A DNA stretch of 6,017 nt from Candidatus Babelota bacterium. Lineage in GTDB: Bacteria > Babelota > Babeliae > Babelales > Babelaceae. A program made the position numbers and the translations under genes. The stretch spans positions 1 to 6,017 of the forward strand of contig PRDV01000050.1 of NCBI GenBank assembly GCA_003174035.1, read 5' to 3'. Within the stretch, counting starts at the first letter, position 1. Each line of letters opens with the position of its first letter. The notes under the pieces were generated by a model. That model was not told where the DNA came from. It ran no database searches and saw only the letters and a list, made by a program, of their open reading frames with translations. Shown piece by piece: positions 1 through 5,699 of the stretch.

Positions 1-190
1 AAGCCGCTACAGTCTCCGAAAATTCTCTATATGCCCTTTCAGTTTCTGATAAGCGCTGATCTCTTCCCAGCCATCATACTCTCCGATCTGTACTTAATTT
101 TTTCCTCTAAACCCCTAATTTTTATAGAATCAAATTGAAGAGAACATCTCAATAGAAAGTTATGCTAAAAAAGAGTTGATTTACTTGCTA
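1..190. other. Left-edge region with no recognised gene
   Basis: I see no recognisable gene here. The + strand is open in frame 1 from base 1 to a TGA near 133 (about 44 codons, no homology recognised). The minus strand is open from 93 down to a TAG at 7-9, reading a plausible-looking 28-residue tail that contains EYDGWEEISAYQKL and ends in HIENFRRL. It has no ATG, and I cannot assign it to a family. It could be the end of a gene lying to the left or a chance frame. The segment about 96-190 is strongly AT-rich and could hold the old promoter of the TA remnant that follows, but I see no convincing -35/-10 pair. Confidence 0.3.
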
Positions 191-191
191 A

Positions 192-353
192 ACTACTATA
201 GTCTTGGCTTATCAAATTAGTAATGATAGCGTATACACCATTTTGCTCATGGGAGGAAACAAAAATGGCCAAAATCAGGACATTGGAAAAGCGAAAAGCC
301 GCCTCAAAAAAGGGGAAAGTTGCTCCTCAAGAAGTTATTTTTCATCCATTTGA
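192..353 (+). pseudogene. Toxin remnant: C-terminal tail of a HigB/RelE-like killer protein (HI1419 type)
   Basis: Frame 3 is open from 192 to a TGA at 351-353 and has no start codon that would give a whole protein; a TAA at 189-191 closes it upstream. It reads VYTILLMGGNKNGQNQDIGKAKSRLKK from about 231. This lines up with the C-terminus of the intact toxin at 2439-2756 (VFLLMGGKKNDQKKDIRKAKNILKK), including the glycine pair, the D-Q-D pattern and the KAK helix. That tail is typical of the putative addiction module killer protein family (RelE/ParE-like mRNA interferase fold). The N-terminal 60 or so residues are absent, and I could not recover them from other frames between 1 and 190. The reading frame overlaps the following antitoxin start, as in the intact pair. 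It is therefore a decayed paralogue and not functional as a toxin. Confidence 0.75.
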
Positions 354-579
354 TCCTCTAGAATATCTGCTTAACAAGCAACATATAGCAAATGCGTTAT
401 TAGAGTGCATACGAAATAATGATCCGGAGAGCTTCATTGAAGTCATGAGTGCCTACGTTGAAGCACTTCAATGTAAGCAAAATCTCTAAAAAACATCGAA
501 TGCATCGCAGCAAATTAATCCGATGCTTGAATTCGCAGCTCTTTTTCAGGAACTTTGCCAAGATGCAGCACAAAAGTAG
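265..579 (+). pseudogene. Frameshifted antitoxin of the HI1420 family (addiction module antidote)
   Basis: The start is ATG 265, preceded by GGGAGG at 251-256, the same spacing and context as the intact antitoxin at 2497. An ATG in frame at 223 would add 14 residues but lacks this site. Frame 1 gives a basic N-terminus and FDPLEYLLNKQHI with NNDPESFIEV, the family's N-terminal helical region, then stops at 487-489 after 74 residues. Skipping one base at 469 continues the family pattern in frame 2 as EALNVSKISKKHRMHRSKL, a helix-turn-helix. Frame 1 then resumes after about 515 as NPMLEFAALFQELCQDAAQK, ending at TAG 577-579, which resembles the usual last helices. A one-base insertion plus a small deletion therefore best explains the locus. 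Its toxin partner is also truncated. The 74-residue product could still be made and might bind a related toxin, but that is inference. Confidence 0.65.
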
Positions 580-705
580 TTATTCCGTCTTCCAGCTTTT
601 TTTGATATTTCCACAGACATCCTCTTTTTTTTGCCTTCCACTCTTTCAGATAATTAAGATGGATGCTAGGAACAATATTAATTGCCGGCGTGTTCTTAGT
701 CTTTC

Positions 706-1845
706 TTATAATAACTCTGGAAGCATCTGCAATGCTTCTAAAAAAGGAATCGCGGTAATATCACCATGATATTCTTTATATTTTCCATTAAAAATGAGAT
801 AAGCCTTAGCTTCTGGATACTCTTCTTTAAAGGCCTTGAGTCCTTTTAGGGCCGAACTGGTAACATTTCTTGTTCGTTTAATTTCAAATGCAAGTAGCCC
901 ATTCTTCCCATACAGAACAAAATCAACTTCTAAATCGGTTACGGTGCGCCAAAAATACAAGGTATAGCCCTTTTGGTAATAATCATTAATAGCACGCAGC
1001 GATTGAAAGAAAATGGTTTCAAGAGCAGACCCATCAATTTCTTCGCGGGTATCGAGCGGACCAACAGGGCGAATAGCCCGATATACGCCCGTGTCAAAAA
1101 AGTAAAACTTGTTATGAGAAATAACTTTTCTTTTAGCACGTCTTCCAAAGACAGGAATCCGAACCCCTATGAGTAAATCTTCTAAAATATCAAAGTAATT
1201 AGCTACCACAAAACGACTTATCTCGGTCTCGCGAGCAATTTCGCTTATGTTTAATACAGAACCTTGTGAAAAGCTCGCTGTTTCAAGAAATCTATTAAAC
1301 GAACCAATATTCCTAGTGAGCCCTTCCTGCAGTACCTCTTCTTTTACATACGTAGACAGATAGCCTTTTAAATAGCTCTCAGGATATTGTTCTACCACTG
1401 CTAAGGGTAGCAATCCATAGTTAACTATATGCTCAAAAGGCACTTGTGGTTCTATTTCTTGCACAACAAGGGGATGCATATGATAGGTAAGTGCTCTTCC
1501 AGCAAGGAGATTAGTTCCTTTTCTTTTTAAGCTGCGCGCACTTGATCCCGTAAGCAGAAATCGTATCTTTTTACCTTCTATTAATCTATGCACTTCGTTA
1601 AGCAATTCGGGTATACGCTGAACTTCGTCGATAACCACCCATCCGGAGAAATTTTGAGGAATAAGCTTCTCCAGTCGATTAGGTTGTGAAAGCAAAGAAG
1701 AATACAGTTCAAAATCTAGAAGATCGAAGTAAAGAGCATCCGGAATAGTCGTTTTTATCCACGCTGTTTTGCCGGTGCCACGTGGACCAAATAGGAAAAT
1801 ACTAAATCTGCCGTCCAATGGGAGCTGTAATAGTCTTTTAAACAT
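706..1845 (-). CDS. AAA_14/DUF4143-type ATPase with C-terminal PD-(D/E)XK-like domain
   Basis: A 379-residue protein if started at ATG 1845, which has AAGGA six to seven bases upstream. The longer frame begins with TTG at 1866 and adds only seven residues. Residues 20-27 are the Walker A motif GPRGTGKT and 69-74 the Walker B WVVIDE. FLLTGSSAR (96-104) matches the sensor-like strand, and LLAGRA (113-118) is typical of the family. Residues 197-222 look like a winged-helix segment (ISEIARETEISRFVVANYF). Near the C-terminus E306-x-D308 and E321-I-K323 form a PD-(D/E)XK-like pattern. Architecture and length match the common AAA_14 plus DUF4143 proteins, abundant in bacteria and archaea, whose substrate is unknown. 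The protein is probably cytosolic; no signal peptide or membrane segment is visible. It is a single-gene unit with its own promoter at 1868-1896 and lies between two inverted TA loci. The open frame is intact, so it is probably expressed. Confidence 0.9.
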   Translation of the reverse strand: MFKRLLQLPLDGRFSIFLFGPRGTGKTAWIKTTIPDALYFDLLDFELYSSLLSQPNRLEKLIPQNFSGWVVIDEVQRIPELLNEVHRLIEGKKIRFLLTGSSARSLKRKGTNLLAGRALTYHMHPLVVQEIEPQVPFEHIVNYGLLPLAVVEQYPESYLKGYLSTYVKEEVLQEGLTRNIGSFNRFLETASFSQGSVLNISEIARETEISRFVVANYFDILEDLLIGVRIPVFGRRAKRKVISHNKFYFFDTGVYRAIRPVGPLDTREEIDGSALETIFFQSLRAINDYYQKGYTLYFWRTVTDLEVDFVLYGKNGLLAFEIKRTRNVTSSALKGLKAFKEEYPEAKAYLIFNGKYKEYHGDITAIPFLEALQMLPELL

Positions 1846-1867
1846 TGGTATTCCTTTTCTAAGCAAT

Positions 1868-1896
1868 ATGATAACTTACCACCAGAGCAAAATCAA
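1868..1896 (-). promoter_or_regulatory. Promoter for the ATPase gene
   Basis: Read on the minus strand: -35 TTGATT (1891-1896), a 17-base spacer, then -10 TATCAT (1868-1873). The predicted start of transcription is near 1861, leaving a leader of about 16 bases that still contains the AAGGA site at 1852-1856. Immediately upstream of the -35 is AAAAATTAACATAATG, an A/T-rich stretch resembling an UP element, which is also the edge of the repeat array. Confidence 0.55.
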
Positions 1897-1906
1897 GCAT
1901 TATGTT

Positions 1907-2053
1907 AATTTTTGAGGTTGGAAAGCTCATTTTTGGATAATTTTTGAGGTTTGCGAGCTCATTTTTAATTAGAAATCTCAAAAATTATAGTTTTTGATCG
2001 ATTTTTGAGGTTGATAAGCTCATTTTTGAATCGTTTTCGAGGTTAGCACTTCC
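1907..2053. repeat. Array of four 32-bp repeats with phased T-tracts and one inverted half-copy
   Basis: On the + strand a unit beginning AATTTTTGAGGTT and containing GCTCATTTTT recurs at 1907, 1939, 2000 and, diverged and cut short, at 2032. The first pair and the last pair are each exactly 32 bases apart. Between copies two and three, 1971-1987 carries an inverted half-copy (CTCAAAAATTA). T5 tracts are centred at about 1911, 1932, 1943, 1964, 1993, 2004 and 2025, and a T4 tract near 2035. Most spacings are 11 or 21 bases, close to one and two helical turns, which predicts intrinsic DNA curvature. CTCAAAAAT (1977-1985) and ATTTTTGAG (2001-2009) could also pair as a hairpin. The array lies upstream of the ATPase promoter and downstream of the antitoxin. 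It may be a regulatory or architectural site, or the relic of a mobile-element end (TGT at 1903-1905). Confidence 0.75.
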
Positions 2054-2164
2054 AATAATAAAGAAGTCGTTACGCCCGGATAATCCCCAAAAGGGAACTT
2101 TATTCGTTACTAAAGATTTACAGGTGATTGATTGCTGATAAGGTCTTACAGTCCGGTTAAGATG
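2054..2164. other. Intergenic spacer between repeat array and antitoxin
   Basis: No gene, tRNA or strong terminator is recognised. A short CCC/GGG hairpin at about 2086-2096 has no U-run after it and is weak. GCCCGGA near 2074-2080 and TCCGG at 2152-2156 are inverted but far apart. On the minus strand the antitoxin's own frame stays open for 59 codons after its stop, to a TAA at 1985-1987; this has no ATG near its beginning and resembles no family I know. Confidence 0.3.
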
Positions 2165-2497
2165 CTATTTCTTCACTGCCAAAACAGCTCTGCGCTCTCG
2201 ATCTTCATAGGTGAGAGGAATTTGTTTTGTTTTTTTCAATGCTACAGGACGACTAGACTCATTTTTTTCTAAAGCCTTTGCTTCTCTGAGAGTGCGATTA
2301 TAAATCTTTACGATCTCTATAATTCCTTTAAGATCCTTTGCATCTAGACATTCAGCTATCCCCCGAAGAATGTTATTTTCATTCAATAAGTAGGCGAATG
2401 GCTGATGGACTTCAAACTTTGACTCGTCAATCTTATTATCAAGACAAATATTTTTTAAGGATGTTCTTTGCTTTGCGGATATCTTTTTTCTGGTCAT
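2165..2497 (-). CDS. Antitoxin of the TA pair, HI1420-like N-terminus, no visible helix-turn-helix
   Basis: A 110-residue protein with ATG 2497 preceded by GGGAGG seven to twelve bases upstream, inside the toxin gene. After a basic N-terminus, FAYLLNENNILRGIAECLDA (about 34-53) and the following helix match the N-terminal half of the addiction-module antidote family and the decayed paralogue at 265-579. In that family a helix-turn-helix should follow. Here the C-terminal part instead reads a lysine/arginine-rich stretch ending in TYEDRERRAVLAVKK, and no HTH appears in the other two frames. It should bind and neutralise the upstream toxin. Autorepression by DNA binding, usual in this family, is doubtful unless the basic ends serve. 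The gene overlaps the toxin by 59 nt, so translation is likely coupled. Family assignment rests on the N-terminal half and on gene order. Confidence 0.75.
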   Translation of the reverse strand: MTRKKISAKQRTSLKNICLDNKIDESKFEVHQPFAYLLNENNILRGIAECLDAKDLKGIIEIVKIYNRTLREAKALEKNESSRPVALKKTKQIPLTYEDRERRAVLAVKK

Positions 2498-2756
2498 TTT
2501 TCTTTCCTCCCATCAAGAGAAACACTTTGGCAGCCATCCTGTATTGATGGTAGTAAATTCGTCTACCATTTTTCCATCTTAATTCCCATAAATTACATAA
2601 CTTATCTATTGGTTTATGATCACCAAAATGTCCATTACGAGCAATAGCGTTTAGCCTATACTCAATCTGGATGATAGACTTCTCATTTTGAGATGTTATC
2701 CAACTTTGGTATTCAGGCGATTTTCCAATAACATAGCCGGTTTGCATAATTATCAT
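2439..2756 (-). CDS. HigB/RelE-like toxin (putative addiction module killer protein, HI1419 type)
   Basis: A 105-residue protein, the usual family length of about 100, if started at ATG 2756. The frame can be opened at TTG 2813, but the promoter found at 2781-2809 would lie inside that version, so 2756 (or ATG 2747) is preferred. Family motifs are in order: YQSWI (16-20), GHFGDHKPI (42-50), LWELRW (56-61), GRRIYY (64-69) and the tail FLLMGGKKNDQKKDIRKAK (79-97). Relatives with the RelE/ParE fold usually cleave mRNA on the ribosome; a few target gyrase. The substrate here is inferred only from the family. The toxin comes first in the operon and the antitoxin second, the reverse of most TA systems but normal for this family. 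All core motifs are present, so it appears intact. No GGAGG-type site is seen before 2756, so translation is probably weak, which suits a toxin. Confidence 0.85.
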   Translation of the reverse strand: MIIMQTGYVIGKSPEYQSWITSQNEKSIIQIEYRLNAIARNGHFGDHKPIDKLCNLWELRWKNGRRIYYHQYRMAAKVFLLMGGKKNDQKKDIRKAKNILKKYLS

Positions 2757-2780
2757 ACCACATTTTATTTTTTTATCAAA

Positions 2781-2809
2781 ATAATATCCCAATGAGAAAA
2801 CAAAATCAA
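2781..2809 (-). promoter_or_regulatory. Promoter for the toxin-antitoxin operon
   Basis: On the minus strand: -35 TTGATT (2804-2809), a 17-base spacer, then -10 TATTAT (2781-2786), five of six matches to the consensus. Transcription would start near 2774, about 18 bases before the toxin ATG at 2756. The first nine bases, TTGATTTTG, are identical to those of the ATPase promoter. Confidence 0.6.
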
Positions 2810-2913
2810 TCAATATTTTTCATGATTATGTAATGAGGTGAAATCTTTCGACTTGACCTGATGCTATTGCCATCTGCCACGGAAAAATCCCCACTCAATT
2901 TTTTAAAAATTTC

Positions 2914-2922
2914 TGCTATACT
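2914..2922 (+). promoter_or_regulatory. Extended -10 promoter for mnmG-lgt
   Basis: TGCTATACT is an extended -10 element (TGn followed by TATACT, 2917-2922). No good -35 lies 16-18 bases upstream, as is common for extended -10 promoters; an AT-rich T6A5 stretch sits there instead. Transcription would start near 2929, giving a leader of about 36 bases before the mnmG start. This promoter diverges from the TA promoter, the two -10 elements being about 130 bases apart. Confidence 0.45.
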
Positions 2923-2964
2923 AAGTTAAAATAACAATTACCATTTCTCTCATGTATTTTTGCT

Positions 2965-4833
2965 ATGAAAACATTTGCTTATGATTTTGACGTGATAGTA
3001 GTTGGCGGTGGCCACGCTGGCATCGAAGCTGCCTATGCAGCGGCCAGGTTGGGTTCGCGTACACTTATGATCACCCTTCATTTAGATAGGATTGGCCTCA
3101 TGCCCTGCAATCCTGCAGTTGGTGGGATTGGCAAAGGCCATATCGTTTTTGAAATAAGCGCCCTGGGCGGCCTTATGCCTAAATTGTGCACCCAAACTTA
3201 CTTGCAAGCTCGCATGCTTAATACCCGCAAAGGCCCTGCGGTCCATGGGTTGCGCTTACAAATCGATAAGCATGCTTATAATAAACTATCAAAGCAAGTG
3301 CTTGAGCATACTGAAAATCTCACCCTTATAATGGGCATGGTTGATGAGCTCATCCTTGATGATGACAAAATTGTCCGGGGGGTAAGGACACGTGAGGGAG
3401 AAGTGTATACCGCTCCTTCAGTAGTGCTTACTACGGGAACATTTTTAAACGGCCTTATTCATGTGGGACCTACAACCTACTCAGCAGGCAGGCAAGGCGA
3501 AGAAGCAGTAGTCAATCTATCTGCCTTTTTGGCGAAAATTGGCCTACAGATGCGACGGTTGAAAACGGGTACGCCACCACGGTTACTCCGTTCAAGCCTG
3601 GATTTCTCCCGTATGGAGTACCAAGGATCAGATCCTTTAGCATCCCTTTTTGAATTTACCCCTGTTACGGTTGAACATAAAATAGGCTGCTACATTACCC
3701 ATACTAATGAGAATACGCATGCCATTATAAAAAAGAACTTTCATTTATCGCCCATATTTACGGGGCACATTAAGGGCACTCCCCCACGGTATTGCCCTTC
3801 TATAGAAGACAAAATTTCGCGGTTTGCCGATAAGAATTCACATCATGTATTTGTGGAACCTGAAAGCGCTTCCAGTGAAGAAATATACCCCAATGGACTA
3901 TCAACGTCACTTCCTTTTAACATACAAAAGGAATTCATTCGATCGATAGTCGGATTTGAAGAAGCGGTATTAACACGACCTGGCTATGCAGTAGAATATG
4001 ATTGTGTATTGCCTCATCAACTCTCCCATGCTCTAGAAGTTAAGGGAGTATCTGGTCTTTTCTTAGCGGGTCAAATTAATGGCACTACAGGCTACGAGGA
4101 AGCTGCCGGTCAAGGTATCATTGCTGGTATTAATGCACACTTAAAAGCACATAAAAAAGATCCGTTTATTATGAATCGGACTGAAGGATATATAGGCATC
4201 ATGATTGATGATCTCGTTACGTTCGGGGTTGATGAACCATACCGTATGTTTACTTCGCGAGCTGAGCGCAGACTTATCTTGCGTCAAGACAATGTCTTTG
4301 ATCGTTTAGGGGAAAAAGCATACACCTATGGCCTCATTTCTGAAAATTTTTATAAGGATATCAAGCAAGAACATGAACTCGTTCATAGTACCGTCTCTAC
4401 ACTTACCCAAGGCAAGAAGAATGTAGAGCTCATGCGTCTTTTAGGAAGTGGCGAACTAGAACAGGTGCAGGCACAAATTAAAGAAGCTGCTGGAAGCGAC
4501 ATTTCAGAACGAGCACTCAACACTATTCATGCCGAAATCCTCTATGGCCCCTATATCAAACGGGAAGAGAAAGAAATTGAAAAAACGCTCCATTTTCAGC
4601 ACCTTGCTATTCCCGATACCTTCGAATACAGCATAGTACCAGGGCTATCAATTGAGCTCCAACAAAAATTAACAAAATGTAAGCCAGCAACCATTGCACA
4701 AGCACAACTCATCCAGGGCATGACCCCAGCAGCAATTTCTTTGCTTATTTTCAAAGTACGTGAGCATACGCATCAGTTACGAGGACAAAAAAACAATGTA
4801 TCCAAAGCTTCTGCACATTTACGGCCCGATTGA
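2965..4833 (+). CDS. mnmG: MnmG (GidA), tRNA uridine-34 carboxymethylaminomethyl-modifying flavoprotein
   Basis: 622 residues, the usual size. With MnmE it builds the carboxymethylaminomethyl group on U34 of certain tRNAs, using FAD, NADH, folate and glycine, in the cytosol. The dinucleotide-binding motif GGGHAGIEAA is at 14-23. MPCNPAVGGIGKGH (46-59) carries the conserved Cys48, and RMLNTRKGPAV is at 83-93. PPRYCPSIEDK carries Cys277, the position known as catalytic in E. coli. INGTTGYEEAAGQG lies at about 370-384, and EPYRMFTSRAERRL (424-437) has R where most relatives have Y. The C-terminal helical domain that contacts MnmE and tRNA is present up to about residue 600. The last 13 codons overlap lgt and form a tail not typical of the family. 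No strong Shine-Dalgarno precedes the ATG, and no earlier in-frame start is visible. It is the first gene of a two-gene operon; mnmE is not in the window. Confidence 0.97.
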   Translation: MKTFAYDFDVIVVGGGHAGIEAAYAAARLGSRTLMITLHLDRIGLMPCNPAVGGIGKGHIVFEISALGGLMPKLCTQTYLQARMLNTRKGPAVHGLRLQIDKHAYNKLSKQVLEHTENLTLIMGMVDELILDDDKIVRGVRTREGEVYTAPSVVLTTGTFLNGLIHVGPTTYSAGRQGEEAVVNLSAFLAKIGLQMRRLKTGTPPRLLRSSLDFSRMEYQGSDPLASLFEFTPVTVEHKIGCYITHTNENTHAIIKKNFHLSPIFTGHIKGTPPRYCPSIEDKISRFADKNSHHVFVEPESASSEEIYPNGLSTSLPFNIQKEFIRSIVGFEEAVLTRPGYAVEYDCVLPHQLSHALEVKGVSGLFLAGQINGTTGYEEAAGQGIIAGINAHLKAHKKDPFIMNRTEGYIGIMIDDLVTFGVDEPYRMFTSRAERRLILRQDNVFDRLGEKAYTYGLISENFYKDIKQEHELVHSTVSTLTQGKKNVELMRLLGSGELEQVQAQIKEAAGSDISERALNTIHAEILYGPYIKREEKEIEKTLHFQHLAIPDTFEYSIVPGLSIELQQKLTKCKPATIAQAQLIQGMTPAAISLLIFKVREHTHQLRGQKNNVSKASAHLRPD

Positions 4834-5617
4834 AATTAATAGCTTCAATGCAGCACTCCTCATCGGTATGGCAACTGCACTTTATTGTGCATTGCGTCAC
4901 CCTGGTCGCGATAAAATAATCCAAAGTAATGATTTGATTAATATTTCCATCGAGACCGCTATTGCAGGGATTGTAGGCGGGCGCTTACTCCATGTGCTCA
5001 GCCAATGGAGCACGTATGATTCTTGGGCTGAAATGCTGAGTATTTGGAATGGCGGACTTTCAATATTGGGAACGGTGATCCTGGGCGTGGGTTACGCTCT
5101 CTGGGCGATTAGGCAAAAAAATATTCCCCTTGCACCGCTTTTAGATATCGCAACTATCTATACCCCATTGATTCATGCAATAGGTAGAATCGGCTGCTTT
5201 CTCGTGGGCTGCTGCTATGGGTGTCAGACAACAGTACCCTGGGGAATAACCTATAGCCATCCGCTTGTTGTTGCACCATTACATATAGCCATTCATCCGA
5301 CACAATTGTACAGCTCTTTCGCTTATCTCTGTCTATTCTTATTCATGCGATTCTACGTCTCTCCCCGGCTGTCTACCGCCACTTTTCCTAGTAAGTGGCT
5401 TCCGCAAGGCTCGGCCTTACTCATCTACCTTATGGGTCTGAGCACCGAGCGGTTTTTCCTCGATTTCTTTAGAGGAGACAAAGTCACGATGGAAGGAGCG
5501 GCTCTTTCATTACTATCATTTCAGCAATGGATAGCTCTCGCACTTTTTTCAGGAGCGGCTACTGCTTTCTACGTTATGCGCAGTAACGCAGTAGTCAAAC
5601 GATATTTTCAAACCTAA
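4796..5617 (+). CDS. lgt: Lgt, prolipoprotein diacylglyceryl transferase (divergent)
   Basis: 273 residues from ATG 4796, chosen because GAGG lies at 4781-4784. The frame is open further upstream, to 4760, inside mnmG. Lgt is an inner-membrane enzyme that moves diacylglyceryl from phosphatidylglycerol to the lipobox cysteine of prelipoproteins. The sequence is hydrophobic, with about seven membrane segments. Signature regions are WNGGLSILG (84-92), GRIGCFLVGCCYG (130-142), HPTQLY (167-172) and ERFFLDFFRGD (218-228). Arg131 and Arg219 correspond to the essential E. coli R143 and R239. However, L91 stands where E. coli has His103, C134 where it has N146, and C139 where it has E151. A GC-CC variant of the signature occurs in several phyla, so this need not mean loss of activity. 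It overlaps mnmG by 38 nt, implying coupled translation. Confidence 0.9.
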   Translation: MYPKLLHIYGPIEINSFNAALLIGMATALYCALRHPGRDKIIQSNDLINISIETAIAGIVGGRLLHVLSQWSTYDSWAEMLSIWNGGLSILGTVILGVGYALWAIRQKNIPLAPLLDIATIYTPLIHAIGRIGCFLVGCCYGCQTTVPWGITYSHPLVVAPLHIAIHPTQLYSSFAYLCLFLFMRFYVSPRLSTATFPSKWLPQGSALLIYLMGLSTERFFLDFFRGDKVTMEGAALSLLSFQQWIALALFSGAATAFYVMRSNAVVKRYFQT

Positions 5618-5625
5618 AGGTTGAA
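5607..5625 (+). terminator. Weak hairpin at the lgt stop codon, possible terminator
   Basis: TTCA (5607-5610) can pair with TGAA (5622-5625) and ACC with GGT, around a TAAA loop and one bulged A. The stem includes the lgt stop codon TAA at 5615-5617. The following sequence, TTATAAATTT, is T-rich but interrupted. This could be a weak intrinsic terminator for mnmG-lgt; stem strength is low. Confidence 0.3.
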
Positions 5626-5648
5626 TTATAAATTTACCGTGTCAAATA

Positions 5649-5667
5649 GTGCCACAGCTTGTGGCAC
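5649..5667. terminator. Perfect 8-bp hairpin downstream of lgt
   Basis: GTGCCACA and TGTGGCAC are exact reverse complements separated by a three-base loop, GCT. On the + strand it is followed by AAATTC, not a U-run. On the minus strand it is followed by TATTTG. It could terminate transcription from the minus-strand remnant at 5700-5838, or back up termination of lgt with help from the weaker hairpin upstream. It could also be an unrelated protein-binding palindrome. Confidence 0.4.
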
Positions 5668-5699
5668 AAATTCAAAGTTAGCCATGAGGTGGCCTTGAT

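Noticed and set aside
461..475. Programmed +1 frameshifting at CTT-C in the antitoxin
   Set aside because: There is no known slippery or stimulatory signal, a second shift near 515 is also needed, and the partner toxin is truncated. Decay is the simpler explanation.
517..760. Minus-strand open frame of about 81 codons overlapping the ATPase 3' end and the antitoxin remnant
   Set aside because: It has no ATG, GTG or TTG start, its beginning lies within the ATPase coding region in another frame, and the opposite strand shows recognisable antitoxin remnants. It is most likely a shadow.
449..769. Plus-strand frame 2 opening at GTG 449
   Set aside because: Only about 470-515 matches the antitoxin HTH. 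The rest is low-complexity and runs antisense into the ATPase 3' end, so it is part of the frameshifted pseudogene and not a separate gene.
939..1176. Short frames on both strands inside the ATPase gene
   Set aside because: Both lie wholly within a well-supported coding sequence and show no family motifs or start signals.
1907..2053. CRISPR array
   Set aside because: Two pairs of units abut at exactly 32 bases with no unique spacers, one interval holds an inverted half-copy, and no cas genes are present.
2074..2156. Possible tRNA-like fold bounded by GCCCGGA and TCCGG
   Set aside because: No T-arm or anticodon-arm consensus and no cloverleaf spacing could be found.
2338..2547. Plus-strand 69-codon frame antisense to the TA genes
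   Set aside because: It is antisense to the overlapping toxin and antitoxin genes, with no ribosome-binding site or recognisable motif.
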